A stretch of 64,000 nucleotides of DNA from JAJECS01 sp965243625 (GTDB taxonomy: Bacteria > Chloroflexota > UBA11872): NCBI GenBank assembly GCA_965243625.1, contig CBDEVI010000002.1, positions 868,001-932,000 on the forward strand, read 5' to 3'. The notes beneath the pieces are model-generated. The model had not been told where the DNA came from. It saw only the letters and a list, made by a program, of their open reading frames with translations, and did not search any database. A program made the position numbers and the translations under genes. Below, piece after piece: positions 18,428 through 27,672 of the stretch (its first letter is position 1; every line of letters starts with the position of its first letter).

Positions 18428-21105
18428 GACCGGGGCGGAAGGGCCGCCAGGCGGTCGTCGATCTGGGCCAGCGCCGAACGCGCGGCAGCGGCCTTTTTTC
18501 GTTCCTTGTCCACCACGGCGGCGGGCGCGCGCTGCGCGAAGGCCTCGTTGGCGAGGAGGGTTTCTGCGCGTTCCAGATCGGCCAATCGTTCCGCCCACTC
18601 GCGCGCCAGGCGCTCATGCTCGACGGCGATGTCGATCATCCCCGCGAGCGGCAGGTTCACCTCGACTCCGGCGGTGCGCACGGTCACCGCGGGATCGTCG
18701 AATTGCGTGCCCTGGGGGTGGAAGGACAACGGCTCCACTCGCGCCAGCCGTTCCAGGAAGGTCCGCTCACGCTCGATGAAGGCGGCCTGGCCATTGAGAA
18801 CGATGCGCGCTTCGATCATGCGGCCCGGTTCCACCTGCGACTCGTGCCGTGCGTTGCGAATCCCCTGCACGATGGCAATGAGATCGCGGACCTGGCGCAC
18901 GGCCTCGGCGTTGCCCGGCGGCGGCGGCTCGTCGATCGGCGTCACGATGAGCCACTCGGGGGCGTCCGGCGCGCCGCCGGCCTCGCGGAAGTGGTGCCAA
19001 ATCTCTTCGGTCAACGATGGCATGAACGGATGCAGCAGTCGCAGGCTGCCGTCCAGCACCTGCGCCAGCGTTTCGGCGACCCGGCGCGCCTCGGCCGGGG
19101 CGTCGGAGTAGAGGCGAATCTTGGCCGCTTCGACGTACCAATCGAAGAACTCGGACCACAGAAAGTCGTGCAACCGGCGGCCGGCTTCGCCGAACTGGTA
19201 GCTCTCCACCAGGCGCACGACGTCCGCGTGCAGCGCGCCGAACTGGGCGGTGATCCATTCGTCGACGATCGTCGGCGCGGCCGTCGCGTCGGACTCCGTC
19301 GTGCGCCCCATGGCGCCGATCACGAACTTGGCCCCGTTCCACAGCTTGTTGGCAAAGTGGGCCGCGGCCTCGACGCGCTTCAGATTGATGCGCAGATCCG
19401 CGCCTTCCGCCGTGGACGTCACCATCATGAAGCGCAGGGAGTCGGCGCCGTACGGATCAATGATGTCGGCGGGATCGTCGCCGGGCTGATAGTTCGATTT
19501 CTCGATCTTGGACCCGTCGGCATGCCGCACCATGCCGTTCAGATAGACGGTGTGGAACGGCAGCCGGTCGGTGAGCTCGAGCCCGAGCATCACCATGCGC
19601 GCGACCCAGAAGAAGATGATGTCGCTGCCGGTTTCGAGCACGTCGGTGGGATAGAAGCGCTCGAAGTCGGGCGTTTCGTCGGGCCAGCCGAGCGTCGAGA
19701 AGGGCCAGAGCCCGGAGCTGAACCAGGTGTCGAGAACGTCCGGGTCCTGAGCCAGATCCTCACTGCCGCATGCCGAGCAGCAATCCGGATCGGTGCGCGC
19801 GACCAGCGTTTCGCCGCAGTCGTCGCAGTACCACACCGGGATGCGGTGCCCCAGCCATAGCTGGCGGGAGATGCACCAGGGCTGGATCATCTCCATCCAG
19901 CGCAGAAACTCGGCGGCGGCGCGCTGCGGATAGAACGTGAGCGTGCCGTCGTGGACGGCTTGCGCGGCGCGGTCGGCCAGGGGCCGCGCGTTGACGAACC
20001 ACTGTTCCGACACGCGCGGTTCAACGATTGAGCCGTCGCGCTGGCAGTGGCCGAGGGCGTGGGCGTGCGACTCGACGCGCTCGAGCAGGCCTTCGGACTC
20101 GAGGTAGGCCACGTAGGCGCGCCGCCCCTCGAAGCGGTCCATGCCGGCCCACTGGCCGGCCTGATCATTGAGCGAGCCGTCGTCGTTGAGAATGCTGACG
20201 ACGGGGAGCCCGTGCCGCCGGCCCATGCGCCAGTCGTTGGGGTCGTGGCCGGGGGTGATCTTCACGGCGCCGGTGCCGAACTCGCGGTCGACCTCCGGGT
20301 CGGCGATGACGGGGATTTGGCGCCCGATTCCGGGCACGACGGCGGTGCCGCCGACCAGGTGGCGGTAGCGCTCGTCGTCGGGATGCACGGCCACGGCGGT
20401 GTCCCCGAGCATCGTCTCGGGGCGGGTGGTGGCGACGACGACGTGATTGCCGTCCGTCAGCGGGTAGCGGATGTGCCAGAGGTGACCCTCGACGGGCTCA
20501 TGCTCGACCTCGAGGTCGCTGATGGCCGAGCGATCCTCCGGGCACCAGTTGACCAGGTATTCCCCGCGGTAGATCAGGCCCTTTTCGTAGAGGCGCACGA
20601 AGGCCTCGCGCACGGCGCGCGAGAGCTGGTCGTCCATCGTGAAACGCTCGCGCGTCCAGTCCGCGGACGCTCCAAGGCGGCGGAGCTGTTGCGTGATGCG
20701 GGAGCCGTAGGTGTCGCGCCACTGCCAAAACCGGCGGTCGAAGCGTTCCCGACCGATCTCGTGCCGCGTCGTGCCTTCACGGCGCAACTCGCGCTCGATC
20801 ACGGCTTGCGTGGCGATGGCCGCGTGGTCCGTGCCGGGAATCCACAGCGCGGCGCGCCCCCGCATGCGATGCCAGCGAATCATGAGGTCCTGGTACGACA
20901 CGAACATCACGTGGCCGTTGTGCAGGGCGCCGGTGATGTTCGGCGGCGGAATGGCGATGACGAACGGCTCGCGGGCGGGATCCTCGGACGGGACGAAATG
21001 ACCGGCGGCCTCCCACAGGTCGTACCAATGGGTCTCGACGCGCGAGGCGTCGTAGGGTCCCTCCATGCCCGCGATGGCCGGAGCTTGGACGGGGTCGTTG
21101 GCCAC
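18424..21105 (-). CDS. valS: Valyl-tRNA synthetase
   Basis: 893 residues. The class I signature HIGH reads HNGH in PPPNITGALHNGHVMF. The editing (CP1) domain follows (TRPETMLGDTAVAVHPDDERY), then a zinc-binding CDDCGETL...CCSACG stretch, LDTWFSSGLWPFSTLGWPD, and near the C-terminus an anticodon-binding domain and a coiled coil (EHERLAREWAERLADLERAE). The KMSKS loop is altered to KIEKS in GSKIEKSNYQPGDDP. I chose GTG at 21105 because AGGGA stands 5 bases upstream and it follows a TACAAT promoter box; the next ATG (21066) is inside the first helix. Divergent from the pyrE-like gene. Confidence 0.95.
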   Translation of the reverse strand: MANDPVQAPAIAGMEGPYDASRVETHWYDLWEAAGHFVPSEDPAREPFVIAIPPPNITGALHNGHVMFVSYQDLMIRWHRMRGRAALWIPGTDHAAIATQAVIERELRREGTTRHEIGRERFDRRFWQWRDTYGSRITQQLRRLGASADWTRERFTMDDQLSRAVREAFVRLYEKGLIYRGEYLVNWCPEDRSAISDLEVEHEPVEGHLWHIRYPLTDGNHVVVATTRPETMLGDTAVAVHPDDERYRHLVGGTAVVPGIGRQIPVIADPEVDREFGTGAVKITPGHDPNDWRMGRRHGLPVVSILNDDGSLNDQAGQWAGMDRFEGRRAYVAYLESEGLLERVESHAHALGHCQRDGSIVEPRVSEQWFVNARPLADRAAQAVHDGTLTFYPQRAAAEFLRWMEMIQPWCISRQLWLGHRIPVWYCDDCGETLVARTDPDCCSACGSEDLAQDPDVLDTWFSSGLWPFSTLGWPDETPDFERFYPTDVLETGSDIIFFWVARMVMLGLELTDRLPFHTVYLNGMVRHADGSKIEKSNYQPGDDPADIIDPYGADSLRFMMVTSTAEGADLRINLKRVEAAAHFANKLWNGAKFVIGAMGRTTESDATAAPTIVDEWITAQFGALHADVVRLVESYQFGEAGRRLHDFLWSEFFDWYVEAAKIRLYSDAPAEARRVAETLAQVLDGSLRLLHPFMPSLTEEIWHHFREAGGAPDAPEWLIVTPIDEPPPPGNAEAVRQVRDLIAIVQGIRNARHESQVEPGRMIEARIVLNGQAAFIERERTFLERLARVEPLSFHPQGTQFDDPAVTVRTAGVEVNLPLAGMIDIAVEHERLAREWAERLADLERAETLLANEAFAQRAPAAVVDKERKKAAAARSALAQIDDRLAALPPRS

Positions 21106-21138
21106 GAGATTCCCTGTGAGCAAGCCAAATTCCGACGC

Positions 21139-21144
21139 ATTGTA
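21139..21144 (-). promoter_or_regulatory. Candidate -10 box for valS
   Basis: On the minus strand TACAAT lies 33 bases upstream of the GTG start, giving a leader of roughly 27 bases that contains the AGGGA ribosome binding site. This is far too short to hold a T-box. Confidence 0.45.
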
Positions 21145-21301
21145 GGTGCGCCTGCCGTCTCTGGCGTGAATCTCAGCCGCTCCCCGGCCCGTCGAGCGGG
21201 TCCCACGCGATTCGATTTGGGCCGCGAATCTTGACCGCGCGTGGCCTGGCCCCAATAATTGCGGCGACGCAGGGTCCGCCTGGGAGGCCGCAGCGGCGGG
21301 C

Positions 21302-21973
21302 GTGGCGCGTCGCAGCTTGCGCGAGGCGCGCGTGACGGCCGACGACAACACGACGCTGGGCCTGGCTCGCCAGATTTACGAGCTCGGCGGCATTGAGTTT
21401 GGGAGCTTCACGCTCGGGCGATCGACGGTCGATTCGCCGGTTTATGTAAACCCGAAGCGCCTCATTGCCGTTCCGGCCGCGCTTCGCGCCGCCGCTGACC
21501 TGGTGCGCCAGACGGCGGAGCTCGCGGTGGCGCGCCGGCACCATCCCGCCGAGCCGTGGGAGCTTGTGGCGGGCGTGCCCTTGGGCGGCCTGCATCTGGC
21601 GACCGCCTATTCCCTGGCCACCGACGTGCCCCTCGTCTATCTGTCGCCTCAGCCGTCGTCCGACGACCTGTTGCTCGAAGGCCGATTCCTGCCCGGGCAA
21701 CACGCGCTGCTGGTCGACGATTTGATCACCACCGGAGGCTCGGTGATCGCCACGGCGAATGCGATGCGCGAGCAGGGGCTCGTGGTGCGCGACGTCATTG
21801 TGCTGATCGATCGCGATCTGGGGGCCGCGCGCCGTCTCCAGCAGCACGGCTTGCACCTGCTGCCAATCCTCTCGTTGCGCACCATGCTCAACTTCTACAT
21901 GAGCGAGCAGTTGATCCGGGAAGCCGACTACCGCCGCAGCCTCGACTACATCGCGCGGCATCAGGTGGTGTAG
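21302..21973 (+). CDS. pyrE: Orotate phosphoribosyltransferase-like protein
   Basis: 223 residues. The PRPP-binding motif is LLVDDLITTGGSVIATA; upstream are IYELGGIEFGSFTLGRSTVDSPVYVN, like the OPRT substrate entrance, and WELVAGVPLGGLHLAT. OPRT joins orotate to PRPP in pyrimidine synthesis. The catalytic loop Lys region is not obvious, so another type I PRTase is possible. The start is GTG 21302, or a GTG at 21332 (VTADDNTTLG), which is closer to the usual OPRT N-terminus. The stop is 6 bases from the next gene, so co-transcription with the carboxypeptidase is likely. Confidence 0.8.
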   Translation: MARRSLREARVTADDNTTLGLARQIYELGGIEFGSFTLGRSTVDSPVYVNPKRLIAVPAALRAAADLVRQTAELAVARRHHPAEPWELVAGVPLGGLHLATAYSLATDVPLVYLSPQPSSDDLLLEGRFLPGQHALLVDDLITTGGSVIATANAMREQGLVVRDVIVLIDRDLGAARRLQQHGLHLLPILSLRTMLNFYMSEQLIREADYRRSLDYIARHQVV

Positions 21974-21979
21974 CGGGCC

Positions 21980-23122
21980 ATGGCGACGAGAAAACGTGAC
22001 CGCCGGGCGCGACGGGCGCTGGACGGTTGGCGACAGGAGGAGTTGCTCGACGCCGGCGCGGGGGACGCGACCCGCATCGCGGTGCCGCCCCCGATCTATC
22101 ACGCCCAGTTGCGCCACCCGGCGAAACAGCCGCGGGTGCGCCGGGTGCAGGCGATGCGTTTTCGCCGGGGAGCGGAGTTGCTCCTGGTCCTGCTGGCGGC
22201 CATTGCCGGCGTGCTGGTGCTGACGCGGATCTTCTCGTCGGTGGAGGCGCCGCTGCCGGACATGGGCCGGGTGGTGAATCTGCTCGACCGCGACGGCGAG
22301 CGCGTGCAGGCCAACGCCCCAACATTGGCTCGGTCCGGCAATGCCGCGTTTATCGAGGACCCGTTCATCCAACCGCTCGAAGCTCCCCCGATCACGGCCG
22401 CCTCGGCGATGGTCGTCGATCTTTCGCAGCGCACCATCCTTTACGGGCGCGACACGCACGTGCCGCATGCGCCCGCGAGCCTGGCCAAATTGGCGACTGC
22501 CGTGGTCGCCCTTGAGCAGGCGCCGGCGGACATGCGCATCCAGGTGCCGCCCGAGGCCGCCGAGCAGCCGCCCAACGTCATCGGCCTGCGCCCCGGGGAA
22601 GTGCTCACGCTGCAAGATCTGTTGTTCGCCATGTTGCTGCCGTCGGCGAACGATGCGGCGGTGACGGTCGCGGATGGGATTGGCGGCGCGGCCTACACCG
22701 TGGCGCAGATGAATGATCTCGCGCGACGACTGGGGCTGAGCAACACCACATTCGCCAACCCGGTGGGCTTCGACGCGCCCGACCACCGGAGCACCGCCTT
22801 CGAGATGGCCGTGCTCGCCGCCGACGCGATCGAACGCTTTCCGCTCATCGCGCGCATCGTCTCCACGCGCTCCTATGTCATTCCGGCGCGCCCGAATCAC
22901 GGCGCCTACACCGCCACGAGCCTCAATGGCCTGCTGTGGTCCTATGAGGGAGCCCTCGGCGTCAAGACCGGACGCACGCAGGATGCCGGCGGCAATATCA
23001 TCGCCGCGGCCGAACGCGACGGGCGCCGGCTGATGGTCGTGCTCCTGGGGAGCAGCCAGCGCGAGCGGGACGCGGCGGTGCTCCTGGATTTCGGATTCCA
23101 ACTCCTCAACGCCCAGGGTTAG
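21980..23122 (+). CDS. D-alanyl-D-alanine carboxypeptidase (DacA/DacF type)
   Basis: A penicillin-binding protein of peptidase family S11, trimming the terminal D-Ala of peptidoglycan stem peptides. The three active-site motifs are present: SLAK at 167-170, SAN at 222-224 and KTG at 329-331. A basic cytoplasmic N-terminus of about 60 residues precedes one membrane helix at about 66-82 (LLLVLLAAIAGVLVLTRIF), so the catalytic domain is outside the cell. 380 residues is normal. The second, C-terminal beta domain of DacA is missing, making this closer to single-domain family members. ATG start, 6 bases after the pyrE-like stop. Confidence 0.92.
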   Translation: MATRKRDRRARRALDGWRQEELLDAGAGDATRIAVPPPIYHAQLRHPAKQPRVRRVQAMRFRRGAELLLVLLAAIAGVLVLTRIFSSVEAPLPDMGRVVNLLDRDGERVQANAPTLARSGNAAFIEDPFIQPLEAPPITAASAMVVDLSQRTILYGRDTHVPHAPASLAKLATAVVALEQAPADMRIQVPPEAAEQPPNVIGLRPGEVLTLQDLLFAMLLPSANDAAVTVADGIGGAAYTVAQMNDLARRLGLSNTTFANPVGFDAPDHRSTAFEMAVLAADAIERFPLIARIVSTRSYVIPARPNHGAYTATSLNGLLWSYEGALGVKTGRTQDAGGNIIAAAERDGRRLMVVLLGSSQRERDAAVLLDFGFQLLNAQG

Positions 23123-23337
23123 GATGCGATGTTGGCGAGGGTAGGCGCGACGATTTCTCATCCCAAGGCGTCGGGAAAAGGTAAAGTGACGTACGGTGTA
23201 TCGAAGCACCGTGGTCGGGAACGTGTCGGTCGCGACGCGTGGAACGGTCGCGTCGGCGGCCGTGGCAGAACCCCGACAATGAGGACTCGTCCACCAAGGG
23301 CAGCGCTCTCGCTGCCGCAGCGAGGGAGAAACTAGCC

Positions 23338-23619
23338 GTGTTCACATCACTTGGGCCGCTTGAGCTGCTCATCATCTTGCTCATCGTTATCGCGCTGTTC
23401 GGCGCCGGGCGCATCGCCGGCGTGGGGCAGGCGCTCGGCAAGAGCGTGCGCGAGTTCCGCAGCGAGGCGCGGGCGGGCCTCGAGGACGAAGAAGAAGGGG
23501 AAGGGGAGCAGGACGAGGGCGATGAAGCGCCGGAGACGCCGGCCACTACGGTTGCGAGCGCCGACGCCACGGCCGAAGGCGCAGCCGAGGCTCCCGCCGA
23601 GAAGAAGCCCGAGTCCTAG
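23338..23619 (+). CDS. tatA: Sec-independent translocase TatA-like protein
   Basis: 93 residues: a short N-terminus, one membrane helix (LELLIILLIVIALFGAG), the FG motif at the hinge, an amphipathic helix (GVGQALGKSVREFRSEARAG) and a very acidic tail. This is the TatA architecture, forming the pore for folded proteins with twin-arginine signals; such a signal is present on the binding protein at 50.0 kb. Start GTG 23338 is supported by AGGGAG 9 bases upstream and by the family N-terminus; the open frame to 23239 is not used. No tatC is in the window. The upstream spacer (23123-23337) shows no clear promoter. Confidence 0.9.
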   Translation: MFTSLGPLELLIILLIVIALFGAGRIAGVGQALGKSVREFRSEARAGLEDEEEGEGEQDEGDEAPETPATTVASADATAEGAAEAPAEKKPES

Positions 23620-23663
23620 TCCGACGCTCCCGGCCGCGCCGCAGGCGACGTTGACCTGCGGTC

Positions 23664-25262
23664 GTGGAGCGTGAGCGCTTGATGTTCGCGCCACGTGCGG
23701 CGCGTTCGCGCTTGCGCCCCGGCGGGTTCCGTCGTCCAATCGCCCGGCTGCATTCGCTGGCGATCGCCGCGGCGGGCGTTGCGCTTGCGCTCACGCTGCT
23801 CCCAACGACCGGCGCAGGCGCCCAGCAGCGCGACCTGTCCTTGCCCGAGGTCGTTCGCGTCTTGATCAGCAACGTGGGCGACACGCTCACGCTCGAGCCG
23901 CAAGGCCCTTCGACGGCGGTTATCGACGGCCGCACGCGGGACGTGGCGTCGGGGCAGCGGATTGTTGTCGGGCGCTCGTCGCGGTTTCTGGCTTTCCCCG
24001 CGCGGGCGGCGGCCCCGTGGGCGCTCGAGATCGGCATCGACGGCCCCGTGCGGGCAGCCGAGCCCAGCCTGGTGCATCTCGGTCCCTACGTAGATCTTGC
24101 GGTGCTCGAGCGCCACCGCCGGCTGATTCGCGTGGAGGCCGGCGCCGCCGCGCGCGTCCTGCCGCCGCGCCCCACCCTGGCGGTCGGCGAATGGGCGACG
24201 TTCGAGCTCCCGGAGCGGCTCGAGGTGCAGCCGGCCGACCCTCATGCCCCGACCCGTCTCAACGGCACGCCCTACCGCGGCGGATTCGACATCCGTCGGG
24301 TCGATCGAGGCTTTCTCGTGGTGAATCACGTGGGCTTTGCCGACTACCTGGCGTCGGTGGTGGGCGCCGAGATGCCCCGCAATTGGGAGATCGAGGCGCT
24401 GAAGGCGCAGGCGGTCGCGGCGCGGACCTACGCGATCCAGCACCTGGACCCCGACGAGATCTACGACATTTGCGACAACCAGTACTGCCAGGCCTATAGC
24501 GGCACGCGCAGCGAGTCCGGGCGAACGCAGGCGGCGGTGGCGGCGACGGCGGGAGTCGTGGCGCTGTTCAACGGCGCGCCGATCGATGCGTTGTACTCGG
24601 CGAATGCCGGGGACGTGACCGAAGATTCCGAGCACGTGTGGGGCACGCCGGTTCCCTATCTTCGCAGCGTGCCGTCTCCCGGTGACGCGGCCGCCCTGAC
24701 CGTGTCATGGGGCGCCGAGGGCTATCGCTGGACGCGGACGATCCCGCTGTCCGAGCTGGCCGACTATCGGGCGTTTCGCAACGGCGGCGTGGGCGCGATT
24801 GTGGACTTGCGCGTCCTGGAGCGCACGCCGGCGGGGCGTCCGCTGCGGGTCCTGGTGGTCGGCGCCGCGGGCGAGGTGGAGCTCTTCGGCGATGACGTGC
24901 GCACGGCGCTTGGCCTGCCCAGCGCATTTGTCGAGTTGGAGCTTGCCCCGGTGGCGTCGCTGGAGCTGATCGGCGCGGCGCCCCGCCGCCTGGGCGCGTT
25001 GCTCCAAGAGGGGCACCGCATCGCGTCCGTGCGCCGCAGCGTCGCGTTCGCCACGGCGCCGCCCGATATCGAGCTGGTGAACGGCGCCGTGCACGTGGCG
25101 GTCTTCGAGCGCCCGCCCTCGCTGGTCCTCACGGGTCGCGGGCTTGGCCACGGCCTGGGCATGAGCCAATGGGGCGCGCAGGGCATGGCGCTGGCCGGGC
25201 ATTCCTATGACGAAATCCTGACCCACTACTACACGGGCATCGAGCTGCGGGTGTTGACCTGA
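23664..25262 (+). CDS. SpoIID/LytB-domain protein, secreted
   Basis: 532 residues. A basic start and a hydrophobic segment ending in LPTTGAGAQQ near residue 53 indicate a signal peptide. The SpoIID domain runs from about residue 215: DYLASVVGAEMPRNWEIEAL, KAQAVAARTYAIQH, YSANAGDVTEDSEHVWGTPVPYL, and at the end GRGLGHGLGMSQWGAQGMAL with YDEILTHYYTG. SpoIID-type proteins are lytic transglycosylases cleaving denuded glycan strands. LytB relatives also occur in non-sporulating bacteria, so this likely serves cell-wall remodelling together with the DD-carboxypeptidase two genes upstream. GTG 23664 is taken; ATG 23682 is possible. Confidence 0.88.
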   Translation: MERERLMFAPRAARSRLRPGGFRRPIARLHSLAIAAAGVALALTLLPTTGAGAQQRDLSLPEVVRVLISNVGDTLTLEPQGPSTAVIDGRTRDVASGQRIVVGRSSRFLAFPARAAAPWALEIGIDGPVRAAEPSLVHLGPYVDLAVLERHRRLIRVEAGAAARVLPPRPTLAVGEWATFELPERLEVQPADPHAPTRLNGTPYRGGFDIRRVDRGFLVVNHVGFADYLASVVGAEMPRNWEIEALKAQAVAARTYAIQHLDPDEIYDICDNQYCQAYSGTRSESGRTQAAVAATAGVVALFNGAPIDALYSANAGDVTEDSEHVWGTPVPYLRSVPSPGDAAALTVSWGAEGYRWTRTIPLSELADYRAFRNGGVGAIVDLRVLERTPAGRPLRVLVVGAAGEVELFGDDVRTALGLPSAFVELELAPVASLELIGAAPRRLGALLQEGHRIASVRRSVAFATAPPDIELVNGAVHVAVFERPPSLVLTGRGLGHGLGMSQWGAQGMALAGHSYDEILTHYYTGIELRVLT

Positions 25263-25271
25263 GATGGCACG

Positions 25272-25301
25272 TTGACGCCCGGCGGCGCTCGCACCTAAAC
25301 T
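25272..25301 (+). promoter_or_regulatory. Candidate sigma-70 promoter for oppDF
   Basis: TTGACG (25272-25277), an 18-base spacer and TAAACT (25296-25301). The resulting 5' untranslated region is about 155 bases and includes a 7-bp perfect stem, CCGTGGA/TCCACGG at 25324-25330 and 25345-25351, without a U-tract. Its role is unknown. Confidence 0.5.
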
Positions 25302-25463
25302 CGTGCCGCGGCTGAGCAGTCGTCCGTGGAGCGTGCGCGAGCCGTCCACGGGTGGGTACCGGGCCTCAACCTACGGAGTAACGGTTCAACCAATGTCTGC
25401 AGTGCATCGTCGGAGCGTCCCACAGACCGGGACTGGCGGCGCCGAGCGCCCGCCGCAACGGCC

Positions 25464-26558
25464 ATGAGCGAAGAAGTCAACGGCGCGCCCGAAGCCGGCA
25501 TGCAGTTGCCGGAACGGATCGAAAAGGGCGACCTGCTGCTGTCGGTGCGAAACCTGCGCACGCACTTCCGGGTTCGTGACGGAGTGGTGCGGGCCGTCGA
25601 CGGCGTGTCCTATGCCATCGAACGCGGCAAGACGCTCGGGCTGGTCGGCGAGTCCGGCTGCGGCAAGAGCGTCAGCGCGCTCAGCGTGATGCGCCTGATT
25701 CGTCCGCCGGGCGACATCGTCGGCGGTGAGGTCATGTGGCAGGACCGCGATCTGCGAGGCCTCAGCGACCGGGAGATGCGCCGCGTGCGCGGTGACGAGA
25801 TCTCCATGATCTTCCAGGAGCCCATGACGGCGCTGAACCCCGTGTTCAACACCGGCAATCAGATTGGCGAGGTCCTGCGCGAACATCGCGACTTCACGGG
25901 CAAGCAGCGCTACGAACGGACGATCGAGGTGCTGCGGCTGGTGGGGATTCCCCAACCGGAGCAGCGGGTGAAGGCGTATCCCCACGAGCTGTCGGGCGGT
26001 ATGCGGCAGCGGGTGATGATCGCCATGGCGCTGGCGTGCGAACCCCAGCTGCTCCTGGCCGACGAACCCACGACCGCCCTCGACGTGACGATCCAGGCCC
26101 AGATTCTCGAACTGATCCGGGAAATCCGGGCCCGGACGGGCATGGCGCTGTTGCTGATCACCCACGATCTCGGCGTGATTGCGGAAATGGCCGACGACGT
26201 GGCGGTGATGTATACCGGCGAGGTGGTCGAGTACGCCGACGTCAAATCCTTGTTCGCCGCGCCGAAGCACCCCTACACCCGAGGGCTGATGACGAGCATT
26301 CCGAGCCTGATAACGGATCGCAGCGAGCGGCTCTCGACCATCCGCGGATCGGTGCCGCACATGATGCGGCTGCCGCTCGGGTGTCTCTTCCAGTCGCGCT
26401 GTCCCGAGGCGATGAACATCTGCCGCGACAACCGTCCGCAACTTCAGCGGCTTGACGATGGGCGCACGGTGCGCTGCCACCTGTATCCCCAGCGACCATC
26501 CGGACACGACGGCGAGCCTCTGCCCCAAGCTCGGGCGACCGCGGGATCGGCGAACTGA
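25464..26558 (+). CDS. oppD: Oligopeptide/dipeptide ABC transporter ATPase, OppD/DppD type
   Basis: 364 residues. Walker A is GLVGESGCGKSVSAL, the Q-loop IFQEPMTALNPVF, the signature LSGGMRQRVMIAMAL, Walker B LLLADEPTTALD and the switch His ITHDLGV. The C-terminal oligopeptide-transporter domain has HPYTRGLM and a CLFQSRCPEAMNIC...CHLY cysteine set that in DppD/OppD relatives can hold an Fe-S cluster. I used ATG 25464 (MSEEVNGAPE); upstream codons belong to the leader. Its stop shares a base with the next start (TGATG). Together with OppF it would power peptide or nickel-type import, but no permease or binding protein adjoins. Confidence 0.92.
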   Translation: MSEEVNGAPEAGMQLPERIEKGDLLLSVRNLRTHFRVRDGVVRAVDGVSYAIERGKTLGLVGESGCGKSVSALSVMRLIRPPGDIVGGEVMWQDRDLRGLSDREMRRVRGDEISMIFQEPMTALNPVFNTGNQIGEVLREHRDFTGKQRYERTIEVLRLVGIPQPEQRVKAYPHELSGGMRQRVMIAMALACEPQLLLADEPTTALDVTIQAQILELIREIRARTGMALLLITHDLGVIAEMADDVAVMYTGEVVEYADVKSLFAAPKHPYTRGLMTSIPSLITDRSERLSTIRGSVPHMMRLPLGCLFQSRCPEAMNICRDNRPQLQRLDDGRTVRCHLYPQRPSGHDGEPLPQARATAGSAN

Positions 26559-27643
26559 TGGCTACGGAAATTGCTGCCGCGGGCAACGGCGCCTCCGATG
26601 ACGTCCTCGTCTCCGTGCAGAAGCTCACCAAGCACTTTCCGGTGCGAGGCGGCATCCTCCTGCGCACCATTGCCCACGTGCACGCCGCCGACGATGTCTC
26701 CTTCGACATCAAGCGCGGCGAGACGTTCGGCCTGGTGGGCGAGAGCGGGTGCGGCAAGACCACCGTGGGCCGCACGATCCTCCGCATCTATCCGCCGACG
26801 AGCGGCGAGATCTACTTCGGCGGCGAGGATGTGTCGAAGCTCGACCGCAAGGTGCTCGCCCGCAACATGCAGATCATCTTCCAGGACCCGTATGGGTCGC
26901 TGGATCCGCGGATCACGGTAGGCGGCATCATCGGCGAGGGCCTCGAGGTCCACAAGATCGGCACGCCCGACGAACGCAACGACCAAATTCGCGAGATCAT
27001 GGATATCGTCGGCATCAGCAGCCACTACGCGCAGCGGTATCCGCACGAGTTCTCCGGCGGCCAGCGACAACGCATCGGCATCGCGCGATCGCTGGTGCTG
27101 CGCCCGCAGTTCCTGGTCTGCGATGAGCCGGTCTCCGCCCTCGACGTTTCGATTCAATCGCAGATTCTGAACCTGCTGCGCGATCTGCAGGGCGAGTTCG
27201 GCCTCACCTACTTGTTCATCGCCCACAACCTGGCGGTCGTCCGGTACGTGTGCGACCGCGTGGCGGTGATGTACCTGGGCAAGATCGTGGAGCAAGCCGA
27301 TACGCCGGAGCTCTTCAGCAACGCCATTCACCCCTACACCCGGGCGCTCATGGACGCGATTCCCGTTCCTGATCCGTCCGAGCAGCGGGAACGCCTGATC
27401 ATTCCCGGCGAGCTGCCGAGTCCGACCAACCCGCCGCAGGGGTGTCGCTTCAACACGCGCTGCGCCGTCGCCCAGGATGTGTGCTTCAACGAGGAACCGC
27501 CCCTGCGCGACTACGGCGACGGTCACTTGGTGGCGTGCCACGTCGCGGACGACTTTGACCGGCGCGGCACGGCGCTCCCGCAGCTCAGCAGCGAAATGCA
27601 CGACGCCATCACCGACTCCGTGCGGAGTTCGACCACGGACTAG
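26558..27643 (+). CDS. oppF: Oligopeptide/dipeptide ABC transporter ATPase, OppF/DppF type
   Basis: 361 residues. Walker A is GLVGESGCGKTTVGR, the Q-loop IIFQDPYGSLDPR, the signature FSGGQRQRIGIARSL, Walker B FLVCDEPVSALD and the switch AHNLAVV. FPVRGGILLRTIAHVHAADD is the typical OppF beginning with the insertion after the first strand. The C-terminus has HPYTRALMDAIPVPDP and CRFNTRCAVAQDVC. Pairs with OppD as a heterodimeric ATPase; the one-base overlap of stop and start ensures coupling. The other subunits must be encoded elsewhere or the pair serves a remote permease. Confidence 0.92.
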   Translation: MATEIAAAGNGASDDVLVSVQKLTKHFPVRGGILLRTIAHVHAADDVSFDIKRGETFGLVGESGCGKTTVGRTILRIYPPTSGEIYFGGEDVSKLDRKVLARNMQIIFQDPYGSLDPRITVGGIIGEGLEVHKIGTPDERNDQIREIMDIVGISSHYAQRYPHEFSGGQRQRIGIARSLVLRPQFLVCDEPVSALDVSIQSQILNLLRDLQGEFGLTYLFIAHNLAVVRYVCDRVAVMYLGKIVEQADTPELFSNAIHPYTRALMDAIPVPDPSEQRERLIIPGELPSPTNPPQGCRFNTRCAVAQDVCFNEEPPLRDYGDGHLVACHVADDFDRRGTALPQLSSEMHDAITDSVRSSTTD

Positions 27644-27672
27644 GACCGAGGTTCGGACCAGCGGCGCGTGCG

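Noticed and set aside
23664..25262. SpoIID as evidence for sporulation
   Set aside because: No other sporulation gene is present, and SpoIID/LytB proteins are common in non-sporulating bacteria.
25324..25351. Terminator or riboswitch in the oppD leader
   Set aside because: There is a single 7-bp stem without a U-tract or further helices, so it is noted only as a hairpin.
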